Origin: Hallerella succinigenes
Lineage (GTDB): Bacteria; Fibrobacterota; Fibrobacteria; Fibrobacterales; Fibrobacteraceae
Reading direction: 5' to 3'
Length of the DNA stretch: 64,000 bases
Assembly: GCF_002797675.1 (NCBI RefSeq)
Contig: NZ_PGEX01000001.1
Coordinates: forward strand, 558,001-622,000
Part shown: one piece after another, positions 44,037 through 52,434 of the stretch
How positions within the stretch are numbered: position 1 is the first letter of the stretch
Layout: every line of letters begins with the position of its first letter
Program-made: the position numbers and the translations under genes
The notes under the pieces: generated by a model
Databases searched by the model: none
What the model saw: only the letters and a program-made list of their open reading frames with translations
What the model was told of the DNA's origin: nothing

Positions 44037-45203
44037 TTATTGCGCATCCGTGGAAAGGCTCTCCATTTCCGTCATAATTCCCCGAACAGTGGCAACAGAA
44101 TCCGGTTGCAAAGATTCTGCGTCATTTCCCAATTGATGGGCGCGAGAATTTTCAAGCATTAACTTTCCGACGTTTTCCACATCCGGGGAATAGGTCCTAA
44201 AAAAGAATATAAAAACGAGTAAAATGGTAACGAACAGGAAAACTGCACCACCGAGTAAAAACTTCCCAGCGGGATTTTTTGTTTCGGTACTTTTGGTTAC
44301 AGTTTTTTCGAATTTTAAAGGTACAGAGAAGAATGCTTCTTCCGGAGACCGGTCAATTTCAGCCTCCCGTTCTCGAATGGAAAGGCGAATACCATCCTTC
44401 CAAAGCGCTTCCTTTTCTCGTTCCCCTGCAAAATAGTTCTGGGACAGCTCATTTTCGGCAATTTCAAGGCATTCGTCAAATTCTTCAAAATCTTCAAAAC
44501 GTTGATCCGGGTTCCGACGAAGCATTCCGTGCCACAGATTTTGGAAGGCGCGGAGTTCTTCCGCAGCCAGTTTCCCGCGACCGTACAAGAGCATGGATGC
44601 GTCATAAGAATCCACATGGAAGACCGCCTGTTCAATGGAACTGAAAGTATCTCCTGCGAACAAAGGCTCCCCGGCAATCCAATAATACAGGAGCGCTCCG
44701 AGACTAAATATCTCGCTCTTGACCGTTGGCGCAGAGCCTTCAAAACGTTCCGGAGCGGAAAATTTCGGAGTGCCTAAGCCCTGAATTCCAAAGTCGATCA
44801 GCACCGGATTTCCATCGGCATCGACCATCACATTATCCGGTCCTAAATCCCCGTGCAAGACTCCCGCTTCCGACATCGTCGAAAGGGTCGCGCAGAGAGT
44901 CCGAATCATGTGAATCGCTCTTTTCGGAGGAATCGGGGCGAGCTCCGCACTGGACGTTCCACGGATATATTCCGAAACAAAATAAGGCTTCCCCTGCCAT
45001 TTCCCGGCACCATAAAGGCGGGAAGTTCCTTCAAAAGCGTGAGAAATATAAAGCTCGACTTTTTCGGGATCGACCTTTCGTTCTTCCAAATACCACTTAA
45101 AGGCAACCGGCGTTTGCCCGTCTAGCAAAGCGCGATAGACAGTCGCTTCCCCACCGGTTCGAACCTTTCGAAAACCGGTCAAACGCCTTTCCATTTCGAT
45201 CAT
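44037..45203 (-). CDS. Membrane-anchored Ser/Thr protein kinase
   Basis: 388 residues. A Hanks-type kinase domain occupies about 8-255: a Gly-rich start TGGEATVYRA, Lys36 in VAFKWYL, catalytic loop LHGDLGPDNVMV (Asp119, Asn124) and DFG at 137-139. The activation segment is very short (about 10 residues to APE), so autophosphorylation control may differ from PknB. One membrane helix (about 314-335) leads to a roughly 50-residue extracytoplasmic tail without a known sensor domain. The ATG overlaps the TPR lipoprotein stop (ATGA). The adjacent sigma-54 activator is a plausible substrate. Confidence 0.87.
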   Translation of the reverse strand: MIEMERRLTGFRKVRTGGEATVYRALLDGQTPVAFKWYLEERKVDPEKVELYISHAFEGTSRLYGAGKWQGKPYFVSEYIRGTSSAELAPIPPKRAIHMIRTLCATLSTMSEAGVLHGDLGPDNVMVDADGNPVLIDFGIQGLGTPKFSAPERFEGSAPTVKSEIFSLGALLYYWIAGEPLFAGDTFSSIEQAVFHVDSYDASMLLYGRGKLAAEELRAFQNLWHGMLRRNPDQRFEDFEEFDECLEIAENELSQNYFAGEREKEALWKDGIRLSIREREAEIDRSPEEAFFSVPLKFEKTVTKSTETKNPAGKFLLGGAVFLFVTILLVFIFFFRTYSPDVENVGKLMLENSRAHQLGNDAESLQPDSVATVRGIMTEMESLSTDAQ

Positions 45204-45910
45204 GGATTTTTCCCTTCTGCCTCAAGGACATTCGACTTCAAGCTGTCTTCCGCAATCTTTGTCCAACGCTTTAAATGACTGTTTTTAGGAAACTGAATCG
45301 ACCCCATGGACCAAATATCCCAGGCCTCTTCGATTTTTCCCTGTTCCCAATAAAGGTTTCCCAAATTGGAATAGGCCGGGGCAAAATTCGGATTTTTCGA
45401 AAGGATATCGGTAAATATTTTTTGTGCGGCTTCTTCGTCGCCCATCCCTTGCAGTACAAGCCCTTTTAGGTTCAAGCTAAAGTCGTTCGTGCTGTCGAGT
45501 TCAATCGATTCGTCCAGCATACCGAGAACTTTCGCCTGCGAATTTTCCATCACTTTGGCACGCGCCAAATAGAAGAGTGCCGTGGAATGCATCGCGCGGG
45601 CGACGGTGCTGTCTATCTTTTGCAGAATGCGGAATTCGGTCTGGGTCTTGATCCACAGATCGATTGACGGTTGGCCGATTTTTTCGGAGGCTTCCGCTTT
45701 TCCAAAGTAGGCGAGAGCGATTCCGTAGCGGGCATCCCTGTCGGCGGGATCTGCGTCGAGAACCTGGGAAAACTTTTGAATGGCCCGGTCGTAATCACCC
45801 ATGCGCAGTGCTTCATTACCCTGTTTCTGTTCGGAATTACACGACACGCATAAAAACATGCAGAGTGTAAACCAAACCCAAGAAACTTTTTTAAAGCAAC
45901 GAAACATCAT
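45200..45910 (-). CDS. TPR-repeat lipoprotein
   Basis: 236 residues. Lipobox CVSC gives a lipidated Cys near residue 24. At least four tetratricopeptide repeats follow (for example GNEALRMGDYDRAIQKFSQVL and NLGNLYWEQGKIEEAWDIW). TPR lipoproteins usually scaffold protein complexes at the inner face of the outer membrane. It is the first gene of a three-gene unit with the kinase and sigma-54 activator (4-nt overlap with the kinase), so it may act as an envelope sensor or adaptor. The ATG at 45907 is an equally good start. Confidence 0.82.
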   Translation of the reverse strand: MMFRCFKKVSWVWFTLCMFLCVSCNSEQKQGNEALRMGDYDRAIQKFSQVLDADPADRDARYGIALAYFGKAEASEKIGQPSIDLWIKTQTEFRILQKIDSTVARAMHSTALFYLARAKVMENSQAKVLGMLDESIELDSTNDFSLNLKGLVLQGMGDEEAAQKIFTDILSKNPNFAPAYSNLGNLYWEQGKIEEAWDIWSMGSIQFPKNSHLKRWTKIAEDSLKSNVLEAEGKNP

Positions 45911-45941
45911 AGCTCTTATATAATCCCATTTTTTAAAATAG

Positions 45942-45949
45942 TATATTTG
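45942..45949 (+). promoter_or_regulatory. TAnnTTTG-type box upstream of the carboxynorspermidine dehydrogenase gene
   Basis: TATATTTG, an exact consensus match, 30 nt before the ATG at 45980, with a separate GGAG Shine-Dalgarno downstream. It lies in the 69-bp divergent gap with the TPR lipoprotein gene. Confidence 0.45.
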
Positions 45950-45979
45950 TTTTCAAAACTTTTTCCAATGGAGTGAAAA

Positions 45980-47167
45980 ATGTCCAAGGTTTTGATTATC
46001 GGCGCCGGTGGCGTTTCCAATGTAGTGGTCCGCAAGTGCGCCCAGAACTCGGAAGTCTATTCTGAAATTCTCCTCGCCAGCCGTACCAAGTCGAAGTGCG
46101 ACGCCATCGCACAGGATATCAAGAACATTCCGGTCCATACCGCTTCCGTTGACGCAGACAAGCCAGCCGAAGTCGCCGCTTTGATTCGCGATTTCAAACC
46201 GGAACTCGTTATCAACGTGGCCCTTCCATACCAGGATCTCGCCATTATGGATGCTTGCCTCGCCGAAGGCGTGAACTACCTCGATGCGGCGAACTACGAA
46301 CCGAAGGACAAGGCTCACTTCGAATACTCTTGGCAGTGGGCATACCACGACCGCTTCAAGAAGGCTGGCATTATGGCTCTCCTCGGATCGGGTTTTGATC
46401 CGGGCGTCACGAACGTCTATACCGCCTACGCCAAGAAACACTACTTTGACACAATCGACACCCTCGACATCGTCGACTGCAACGCGGGCAACCACGGCCA
46501 GGCCTTTGCAACGAACTTCAACCCGGAAATCAACATCCGCGAAGTCACGCAGAAGGGCAAATTCTACAAGGACGGCGAATACTTCGAAATTCCGCCGATG
46601 TCCGAGCACAAAAGCGTTGACTATCCGCAGGTCGGTCCGCGCGAAAGCTACCTCCTTTGGCACGAAGAAATCGAATCTCTCGTCAAGAACATTCCAATCA
46701 AGCAGGCTCGTTTCTGGATGACCTTCGGTCAGGAATACTTGACTCACCTCCGCGTTCTCGAAGACGTCGGCATGACCCGCATTGACCCAGTGGACTTCAA
46801 GGGTCAAAAGATCATCCCGCTCGAATTCCTCAAAGCTCTTCTTCCGGAACCAGGACAGCTCGGGCAGAATTACACCGGCAAGACCTGCATCGGTTGCCAG
46901 CTCACCGGAACCAAAGACGGCAAGCCGCAGACTTACTTCGTTTACAACGTCTGCGATCACGCCGAATGCTTCAAGGAAGTCAAGGCTCAGGCTGTGAGCT
47001 ACACCACGGGCGTGCCAGTGATGCTCGGCGGCGCCATGATGCTCACCGGCAAGTGGAAGGGCGAAGGCGTCTTCAACATGGAACAGTTCGACCCGGATCC
47101 GTTTATGGCGGAAATCGGAAAGTGGGGCCTTCCGTGGAACGAAGTCTTTGGACAGAAGCTCGTCTAA
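45980..47167 (+). CDS. Carboxynorspermidine/carboxyspermidine dehydrogenase (saccharopine dehydrogenase family)
   Basis: 395 residues. The NAD(P) Rossmann motif is VLIIGAGGVSNVV at the N-terminus. The family-specific segments GSGFDPGVTNVY, DCNAGNHGQAFATNFNPEIN and YTTGVPVMLGGAMML follow. These match the branch that condenses aspartate semialdehyde with a diamine in the alternative polyamine pathway, rather than lysine-forming saccharopine reductase. GGAG is 6 nt before the ATG. The decarboxylase partner (nspC) is not in the window. A terminator follows. Confidence 0.86.
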   Translation: MSKVLIIGAGGVSNVVVRKCAQNSEVYSEILLASRTKSKCDAIAQDIKNIPVHTASVDADKPAEVAALIRDFKPELVINVALPYQDLAIMDACLAEGVNYLDAANYEPKDKAHFEYSWQWAYHDRFKKAGIMALLGSGFDPGVTNVYTAYAKKHYFDTIDTLDIVDCNAGNHGQAFATNFNPEINIREVTQKGKFYKDGEYFEIPPMSEHKSVDYPQVGPRESYLLWHEEIESLVKNIPIKQARFWMTFGQEYLTHLRVLEDVGMTRIDPVDFKGQKIIPLEFLKALLPEPGQLGQNYTGKTCIGCQLTGTKDGKPQTYFVYNVCDHAECFKEVKAQAVSYTTGVPVMLGGAMMLTGKWKGEGVFNMEQFDPDPFMAEIGKWGLPWNEVFGQKLV

Positions 47168-47181
47168 TCCACCCAATATTC

Positions 47182-47222
47182 AAACAGAAAACGATTGCGA
47201 AATGCGGTCGCTTTCTGTTTTC
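47182..47222 (+). terminator. Terminator after the carboxynorspermidine dehydrogenase gene
   Basis: AAACAGAAA...TTTCTGTTT outer stem with an inner CGATTGC/GCGGTCG stem, ending in TTT. Confidence 0.75.
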
Positions 47223-47357
47223 TGCGCAAAAAAACTTTTATTCCAACTTGGAAGATTCCATTTGTTTTCACAATCTTTCCCAAGACTTCTTTTTCAAACC
47301 TTTCCCTTTTTAAAAATTTGCATCATATATTATCTATGAGGAAAGTCTAGGATTGGT

Positions 47358-49016
47358 ATGGTCCATATTTTTGAAGACAATGAAAAGCACTTGTTCGAAG
47401 CGTTATCCAACAGCTCCGACTCGGCATATTTTTTTGCAAGCGACATGAAGGCAAATATTGCCGTATGGTCAAAATCTGCGCAAAAATATTTGGGGCTTGA
47501 AAAAGAGTGCATCGAAAACATTCGTGAATTTTGGGAAAACCGCATTCACCCTGATGATAAGGAATTGTTCCACGGCTATTTCGATTCTGTTTTGTCCAGT
47601 CATGGGAATCATCACGATATTGAATACCGGATTCTCACTGCGACAGGCAAATACGAATGGTTACATTGCAGCAGCTACATCTACTACGATGAAAAGGGGA
47701 ATCCGGATCACGCCGCGGGCTTTATACGCCCTCTCGGTTACCGAAACAAGATCGACCCCGTGTCGAATTTGAGAACCGTCCACGAGTTCCGCGATAATTT
47801 ACAGAATCGTTTGCAGAAAAACGACCGTGGCGCGATCCTGATGTTCGACTTGATCAACTTCAAAAGGATCATCGACGATTACAGCTATTCTTTTGGCGAC
47901 CGTTTTCTTTACACGATGGGAACGCTTCTCAAGCAAGCCCTCACCAAGGAAGATTCCATTTTCCGAATGCAGGGTTCAAACTTTGCCGTCATCATCAAGT
48001 CGTGCAAAAAGTCCGACATCCAAGCGGCGTTTGAAGCGATCCGTCAAGTTTTGAGCCATGTCACAGTAGACAACATCGAAATCAATCAGGATTTTGTCTG
48101 CTCAGCGACCATCTTCCCTTCCAACGGTGTCGATGTGGACCGCTTGCAGCAAAACCTTTTCTACGGCGTCGAATACGCCAAGGAGAACAACAGCCGAGAA
48201 CTCGTCTATTACACGGACGACCTTTACCTGCAAAACATTCGCCAGGCACAGTTGCGCGAAGCAATCAAAAAGAGCATCCGCAACCACTTTGAAGGTTTTG
48301 AACTTTTCTACCAGCCCATCGTCCACTCGGAAGAAAAAATCTGCGAGTCCGCCGAAGCGCTTCTCCGTTTCCACACGCCGGAACTCGGCATGGTCAGTCC
48401 CATGGATTTTATTCCTATCTTGGAAACCTCAAAAGACATCATCTCCGTGGGAGCGTGGGTCATTGAAAAGGCGATGGAAACCGTTAAAGAATGGCAAACG
48501 ATCAATCCGGATTTCAAACAAATTCACGTCAATGTTTCCACGATTCAATTCCACGTCCCCGGATTCAAGAAATTCGTTTTTGACACGCTCAAAAAATACA
48601 GTCTGCCCGGTTCCGCGCTTGTCCTTGAACTCACGGAATCCTGCCGTGTGAAATCGACGGAGGAATTCGCTGAGCTTTTTGAAGAATTCAAGCGCCACGG
48701 CGTGATGACAGCCTTAGATGATTTCGGAACAGGCTACGCTTCGCTGATCGTTCTTTGCGATATTCCTGTGGACATCCTAAAACTGGACCTTCAGCTGACA
48801 CAGAACTTTGTGAAGCATCCACAGCACCGCGCCATTTTAAAACTCGTCGCAGACCTTTGCAAGAACGGAAAAATTCGTTTGTGCGCAGAAGGCGTCGAAA
48901 CCGAAGAATCGCTTTCCTTGATGAAGAACGCCGGGGCGGATCTCATCCAAGGCTATTTCTTTTCGAAGCCTCTCCCCGAAGCGGAATTCCGAAAGAAATA
49001 CATCGAAATGACTTAA
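47358..49016 (+). CDS. PAS-GGDEF-EAL protein, probable c-di-GMP phosphodiesterase
   Basis: 552 residues, cytoplasmic (no membrane helix). A PAS_3-type sensor is at about 15-125 (FWENRIHPDDKELF). A GGDEF domain follows at about 135-290, whose active site is degenerate: QGSNF at 205-209 in place of GGDEF. A full EAL domain is at about 300-545, with EALLR (333-337), NVS, LELTES, DDFGTG (454-459), LKLD and AEGVE. So c-di-GMP hydrolysis is likely and synthesis is not; the GGDEF part may be regulatory. AGGA lies 5 nt before the ATG. The 190-bp gap upstream contains a terminator and an AT-rich promoter region (ATATTATCTATG). Confidence 0.92.
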   Translation: MVHIFEDNEKHLFEALSNSSDSAYFFASDMKANIAVWSKSAQKYLGLEKECIENIREFWENRIHPDDKELFHGYFDSVLSSHGNHHDIEYRILTATGKYEWLHCSSYIYYDEKGNPDHAAGFIRPLGYRNKIDPVSNLRTVHEFRDNLQNRLQKNDRGAILMFDLINFKRIIDDYSYSFGDRFLYTMGTLLKQALTKEDSIFRMQGSNFAVIIKSCKKSDIQAAFEAIRQVLSHVTVDNIEINQDFVCSATIFPSNGVDVDRLQQNLFYGVEYAKENNSRELVYYTDDLYLQNIRQAQLREAIKKSIRNHFEGFELFYQPIVHSEEKICESAEALLRFHTPELGMVSPMDFIPILETSKDIISVGAWVIEKAMETVKEWQTINPDFKQIHVNVSTIQFHVPGFKKFVFDTLKKYSLPGSALVLELTESCRVKSTEEFAELFEEFKRHGVMTALDDFGTGYASLIVLCDIPVDILKLDLQLTQNFVKHPQHRAILKLVADLCKNGKIRLCAEGVETEESLSLMKNAGADLIQGYFFSKPLPEAEFRKKYIEMT

Positions 49017-49018
49017 AA

Positions 49019-49052
49019 CACAAAACGCCACCCGAATGGGTGGCGTTTTGTG
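49019..49052. terminator. Bidirectional terminator
   Basis: A perfect 15-bp inverted repeat, CACAAAACGCCACCC/GGGTGGCGTTTTGTG, with a GAAT loop. It can end both the PAS-GGDEF-EAL transcript and the convergent tRNA-Ser transcript. Confidence 0.85.
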
Positions 49053-49054
49053 CG

Positions 49055-49143
49055 AGGAGAGAGAGGGATTCGAACCCTCGGACCCCTAGAAGGAGTCTAC
49101 GGTTTTCGAGACCGTCTCGATCGACCAACTCCGACATCTCTCC
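49055..49143 (-). tRNA. tRNA-Ser (CGA)
   Basis: An 89-nt class II tRNA on the minus strand. Acceptor GGAGAGA/TCTCTCC, anticodon stem ACGGT/ACCGT with loop CTCGAAA (anticodon CGA), a long variable arm (GACTCCTTCTAGGGGTC), and T-arm GAGGGTTCGAATCCCTC. CCA is not encoded. The discriminator base reads T where G is usual for bacterial serine tRNAs. Confidence 0.95.
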
Positions 49144-49154
49144 GTTGGTGTCAC

Positions 49155-49162
49155 CAAATTTA
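49155..49162 (-). promoter_or_regulatory. Promoter box of tRNA-Ser
   Basis: TAAATTTG on the minus strand, an exact TAnnTTTG match, ending 11 nt before the mature tRNA. It continues as AATTTGGTG, identical to the element before tRNA-Ala. No convincing -35 is seen. Confidence 0.55.
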
Positions 49163-49212
49163 TAAAAAAATTTCAAAAAACCGAGGGGCTTTCAAAAAAA
49201 GGTTCGAATTTC

Positions 49213-49218
49213 TATATT
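49213..49218 (+). promoter_or_regulatory. Candidate -10 box of the DEAD-box helicase gene
   Basis: TATATT within TTTCTATATTGC, 11 nt before the ATG, with no Shine-Dalgarno between; this implies a near-leaderless mRNA. Confidence 0.45.
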
Positions 49219-49229
49219 GCATCCCTAAT

Positions 49230-51146
49230 ATGCAAGATGAAAACAATTCTGAACTGACTATCGCTGAAAATGGTGTAACCGAAACATCCGATTTCGCAGA
49301 AAAAGCGTTAAAATTCAGCGATTTGGGACTTTCTCCTGAAGTTCTCGAAGGAGTCAAAAATGCCGGCTACGAAACTCCCTCGCCCATCCAGGAAAAGGCT
49401 ATCCCCATTTTTCTTTCGGGGAAAAATCTCCTCGGCACAGCTCAAACGGGTACAGGTAAGACTGCAGCCTTTACGCTGCCGCTTCTCTCCCACCTGCAAT
49501 TCAAGAAGGGCGAAACCTCCATGCTCGTCCTTTCCCCGACCCGCGAACTGGCAGTCCAGGTTGCCGAAGCGGTTCAGCATTTTGCAGTCGCCCTGCCGTA
49601 TGTCCATGTTGTTCCGGTTTACGGCGGACAAGATATCGGCATTCAATTTCGCGCCTTGAAGCGTACCCCGCAGATCGTGGTGGCAACGCCGGGTCGATTG
49701 ATCGACCATCTGAAGCGTGGAACGATCAGCCTTGAAAATGTCCAGGCGGTCGTCTTGGACGAAGCCGATGAAATGCTCGACATGGGCTTCATGGACGAAG
49801 TCGAAGAGATTCTTTCCAAAATTCCGCAAAGTGCACAGCGCGGTCTCTTCAGCGCCACGATGCCGTCGAACGTTCGAAAGATCATCGACCGTTACCTCGG
49901 CGAATACGAAGAAGCTTGCATCGAAGCGAAAACCGCTACGGTCGATAAGGTCCGTCAGCGTTACCTGACCGTTCGCTCCGAACAGAAGATGGAAGCCCTC
50001 ACCCGCGTTCTCGAAGGGGAAACCTATGACGGTGTGATTATCTTCGTGCGCACAAAACAGCTCGCCTCCGACGTTTCCGAACGTTTGGAAGCCCGGGGCT
50101 TTAACGCAGCTCCTTTAAGCGGCGACCTCGCCCAGACTCTCCGTGAACGCACCGTGAACCGCTTGAAGGAAGGCAAGATCGACATTCTCGTCGCCACGGA
50201 CGTCGCAGCCCGCGGACTCGATGTGGACCGCATATCTCACGTCATCAACTACGACGTGCCTTACGACACCGAATCTTACGTGCACCGCATTGGCCGTACT
50301 GCTCGTGCAGGCCGCGAAGGGAACGCCATCCTCTTCATCACTCCGCGCGAACGTCGCATGCTGAAGATGATCGAAAAGGCAACCCGCAAAAAGATCGACC
50401 CGATGGAAATTCCGACGGGCGAACAGATCAGCGAACGCCGCGTTTCCATGTTCAAGCAAAAGGTTCTCGACACCCTCGCCGAAGGCGCTCTCGAAGAATT
50501 CCGCAACCTGGTGGAAGCCCTTGTCGAAGAAAAGGGGATTCCGGCTCTTGAAATCGCAGCCGCTGTAACAAAGCTCGCCCAGGCTGGTCAGCCGCTCTTC
50601 CCCACGGATCTTCCGGACATCAAATCGGTTCCACTCCGCGAAGAACGTCGCAAAGCAAGCGAAGACAAGTTCGGCAACGGTCCTAAGGACCACGCTCCAC
50701 GCGTCGAAAAGGACAACGGTGTCGAAGAAGGTTACGAACGTTACTACTTGGGCGTCGGACGTCGTGATCACGTTTCCCCGCGAGACATCGTCGGCGCCAT
50801 CGCCGGCGAATCCGGAATTTCTTCGGGTGAAATCGGACGCATTAAACTTTTCGACCGTTTCAGTACCGTGGAACTGCCGGAAGGTCTCGCCCCGGAACTC
50901 AGGATGATCCTCGAAGAAATGACCATCCGCGGCAATCCTTCGAAGTTCCGTCTCATGACCGACGACAAGCCTTTGCCGACCGAACGCGAATCCTTTGGAG
51001 ACAGAAAGCGCAACCGCGATTTCGTGAGCCGCAGAGACCGCAACCGCGGTGACCGCCGCAAGGGCAAAAAGGACTTCCGCGAACGTCCATTCCGCGAACG
51101 CGACGACAAGCCTTTCCGTAAGACGCGTCGTTTTGGTCGACACTAA
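49230..51146 (+). CDS. deaD: DEAD-box ATP-dependent RNA helicase, DeaD/CsdA-like
   Basis: 638 residues. Q motif at about 29-53, Walker A AQTGTGKT (71-78), PTRELA, DEAD (177-180), SAT (208-210), and HRIGRTARAGREG in the second RecA domain. A DbpA-type RNA-binding domain follows (GAIAGESGISSGEIGRIKLFD), then a basic Arg/Asp-rich tail (RRDRNRGDRRKGKKDFRERPF). It probably acts in ribosome assembly and mRNA turnover, especially in the cold. Start: the ATG at 49230 leaves a short acidic leader before the Q motif; the reading frame stays open upstream through the tRNA-Ser gene, which cannot be coding. Confidence 0.94.
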   Translation: MQDENNSELTIAENGVTETSDFAEKALKFSDLGLSPEVLEGVKNAGYETPSPIQEKAIPIFLSGKNLLGTAQTGTGKTAAFTLPLLSHLQFKKGETSMLVLSPTRELAVQVAEAVQHFAVALPYVHVVPVYGGQDIGIQFRALKRTPQIVVATPGRLIDHLKRGTISLENVQAVVLDEADEMLDMGFMDEVEEILSKIPQSAQRGLFSATMPSNVRKIIDRYLGEYEEACIEAKTATVDKVRQRYLTVRSEQKMEALTRVLEGETYDGVIIFVRTKQLASDVSERLEARGFNAAPLSGDLAQTLRERTVNRLKEGKIDILVATDVAARGLDVDRISHVINYDVPYDTESYVHRIGRTARAGREGNAILFITPRERRMLKMIEKATRKKIDPMEIPTGEQISERRVSMFKQKVLDTLAEGALEEFRNLVEALVEEKGIPALEIAAAVTKLAQAGQPLFPTDLPDIKSVPLREERRKASEDKFGNGPKDHAPRVEKDNGVEEGYERYYLGVGRRDHVSPRDIVGAIAGESGISSGEIGRIKLFDRFSTVELPEGLAPELRMILEEMTIRGNPSKFRLMTDDKPLPTERESFGDRKRNRDFVSRRDRNRGDRRKGKKDFRERPFRERDDKPFRKTRRFGRH

Positions 51147-51159
51147 AAAATTCAAATAG

Positions 51160-51190
51160 AAAAGCGGTCTGCATTTTAGACCGCTTTTTT
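51160..51190. terminator. Bidirectional terminator between helicase gene and aroC
   Basis: AAAAGCGGTCT and AGACCGCTTTT form an 11-bp stem with a 7-nt loop; a T run follows on the plus strand and an A-rich flank serves the other direction. Confidence 0.88.
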
Positions 51191-51217
51191 ATACCTTCAA
51201 GACTGAAAAGCGTTTCT

Positions 51218-52300
51218 TTAGAACAGCTTTCGTGCGCGCTGTTCGAGGAACAGATTCACAAGCGCGATAGCCGCCATGCTTTCCACAATCACCGGAGCGC
51301 GCAAAGCGACGCAAGGATCGTGACGTCCACGGGCAGCAAGCGTCCCGTTTTGATGATCGCGGCCAGCCGTCTCCTGTTCCTGGGCAATCGTCGCGGTCGG
51401 CTTAAAAGCAATACGGCAATGGATTGTTTCGCCGTTCGTGATACCGCCGAGAATACCGCCCGCGTGATTCGTCAGGGTGCGGTACTTGCCGTCTTCAAAA
51501 CGGATAACGTCGTTGTTTTCCGAGCCGTGCAATTCTGCGGCATGGAAACCTTCACCAATTTCAAAGCCCTTCACGGCAGAAATGCTAAGAAGCGCCCCGC
51601 CGAGAACCGCCTGAGCCTTATCAAACACAGGTTCCCCGACTGCAACCGGAGGTTTGCGAATATCCAAAGCCAAAACCGCTCCGATCGAATCCTTCGCAAA
51701 CTTTGCTTCTGCCACGGCCTTCGCCATTTTTTCGCTCGCTTCCGGATCTGGGCAGCGAACCGGGGACGCCTCCACGGCTTCGAGGGTCACCTTCGACGCA
51801 TCCACGTTCGAGGTCACGGTTCCCACCGATTCGACCCAACTCAAAATTTCCGTTCCACAGGCGAGTTTCAAAATTTTACTTGCCACAGCACCGGCAGCTA
51901 CACGGGCAAGCGTTTCACGCGCTGAAGCACGACCGCCGCCACGGTAATCGCGGAATCCGTACTTCAAATCGTAAGTCAGGTCCGCATGTCCCGGTCTGTA
52001 CCAGTTCATCATCTCGGTATAATCCTTGGAATGCTGATTTTCATTCCAAACAGCGAGGCAAATCGGTGTTCCTGTCGTCTTTCCTTCGAAAACACCTGAA
52101 AGAATGTGCACTTTGTCCGCTTCTTTTCGCGGCGTCACCAGGGTATTTTGCCCCGGACGGCGACGATCCATCGCCTGCTGGATGTCTTCTTCCGAAAGGG
52201 GAAGTCCTGCAGGGCAACCGTCAATGACGGCGCCAACCGCTTCACCATGGGATTCGCCCCAGGTGGAAACCGAAAATAATTTACCGTAAATGCTAGACAT
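51218..52300 (-). CDS. aroC: Chorismate synthase
   Basis: Converts EPSP to chorismate with reduced FMN, the last shikimate step. 360 residues. Signatures: FSVSTWGESHG at the N-terminus, RRPGQN, YRGGGRASARETLARVAAGA and GGILGGITNG. No other aro gene is adjacent. The ATG has no Shine-Dalgarno; TATATTTC on the minus strand ends 7 nt upstream, again suggesting a very short leader. It is divergent from the secreted-protein gene. Confidence 0.96.
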   Translation of the reverse strand: MSSIYGKLFSVSTWGESHGEAVGAVIDGCPAGLPLSEEDIQQAMDRRRPGQNTLVTPRKEADKVHILSGVFEGKTTGTPICLAVWNENQHSKDYTEMMNWYRPGHADLTYDLKYGFRDYRGGGRASARETLARVAAGAVASKILKLACGTEILSWVESVGTVTSNVDASKVTLEAVEASPVRCPDPEASEKMAKAVAEAKFAKDSIGAVLALDIRKPPVAVGEPVFDKAQAVLGGALLSISAVKGFEIGEGFHAAELHGSENNDVIRFEDGKYRTLTNHAGGILGGITNGETIHCRIAFKPTATIAQEQETAGRDHQNGTLAARGRHDPCVALRAPVIVESMAAIALVNLFLEQRARKLF

Positions 52301-52434
52301 ATATGGCGAAATATAACAATATAAGGCCCTTCAACGTTTTTTTCTCTATTTTCATCCCTTTTTGTTCTTTACCCTTTCAAATTTTTCCATTTGTTTACTA
52401 TGTTTTACTCAGTGTGGTTACTTATAGAGACACG

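Noticed and set aside
49050-49229. N-terminal extension of the helicase frame
   Set aside because: This part overlaps the tRNA-Ser gene on the opposite strand and its promoter and has no homology to helicases.
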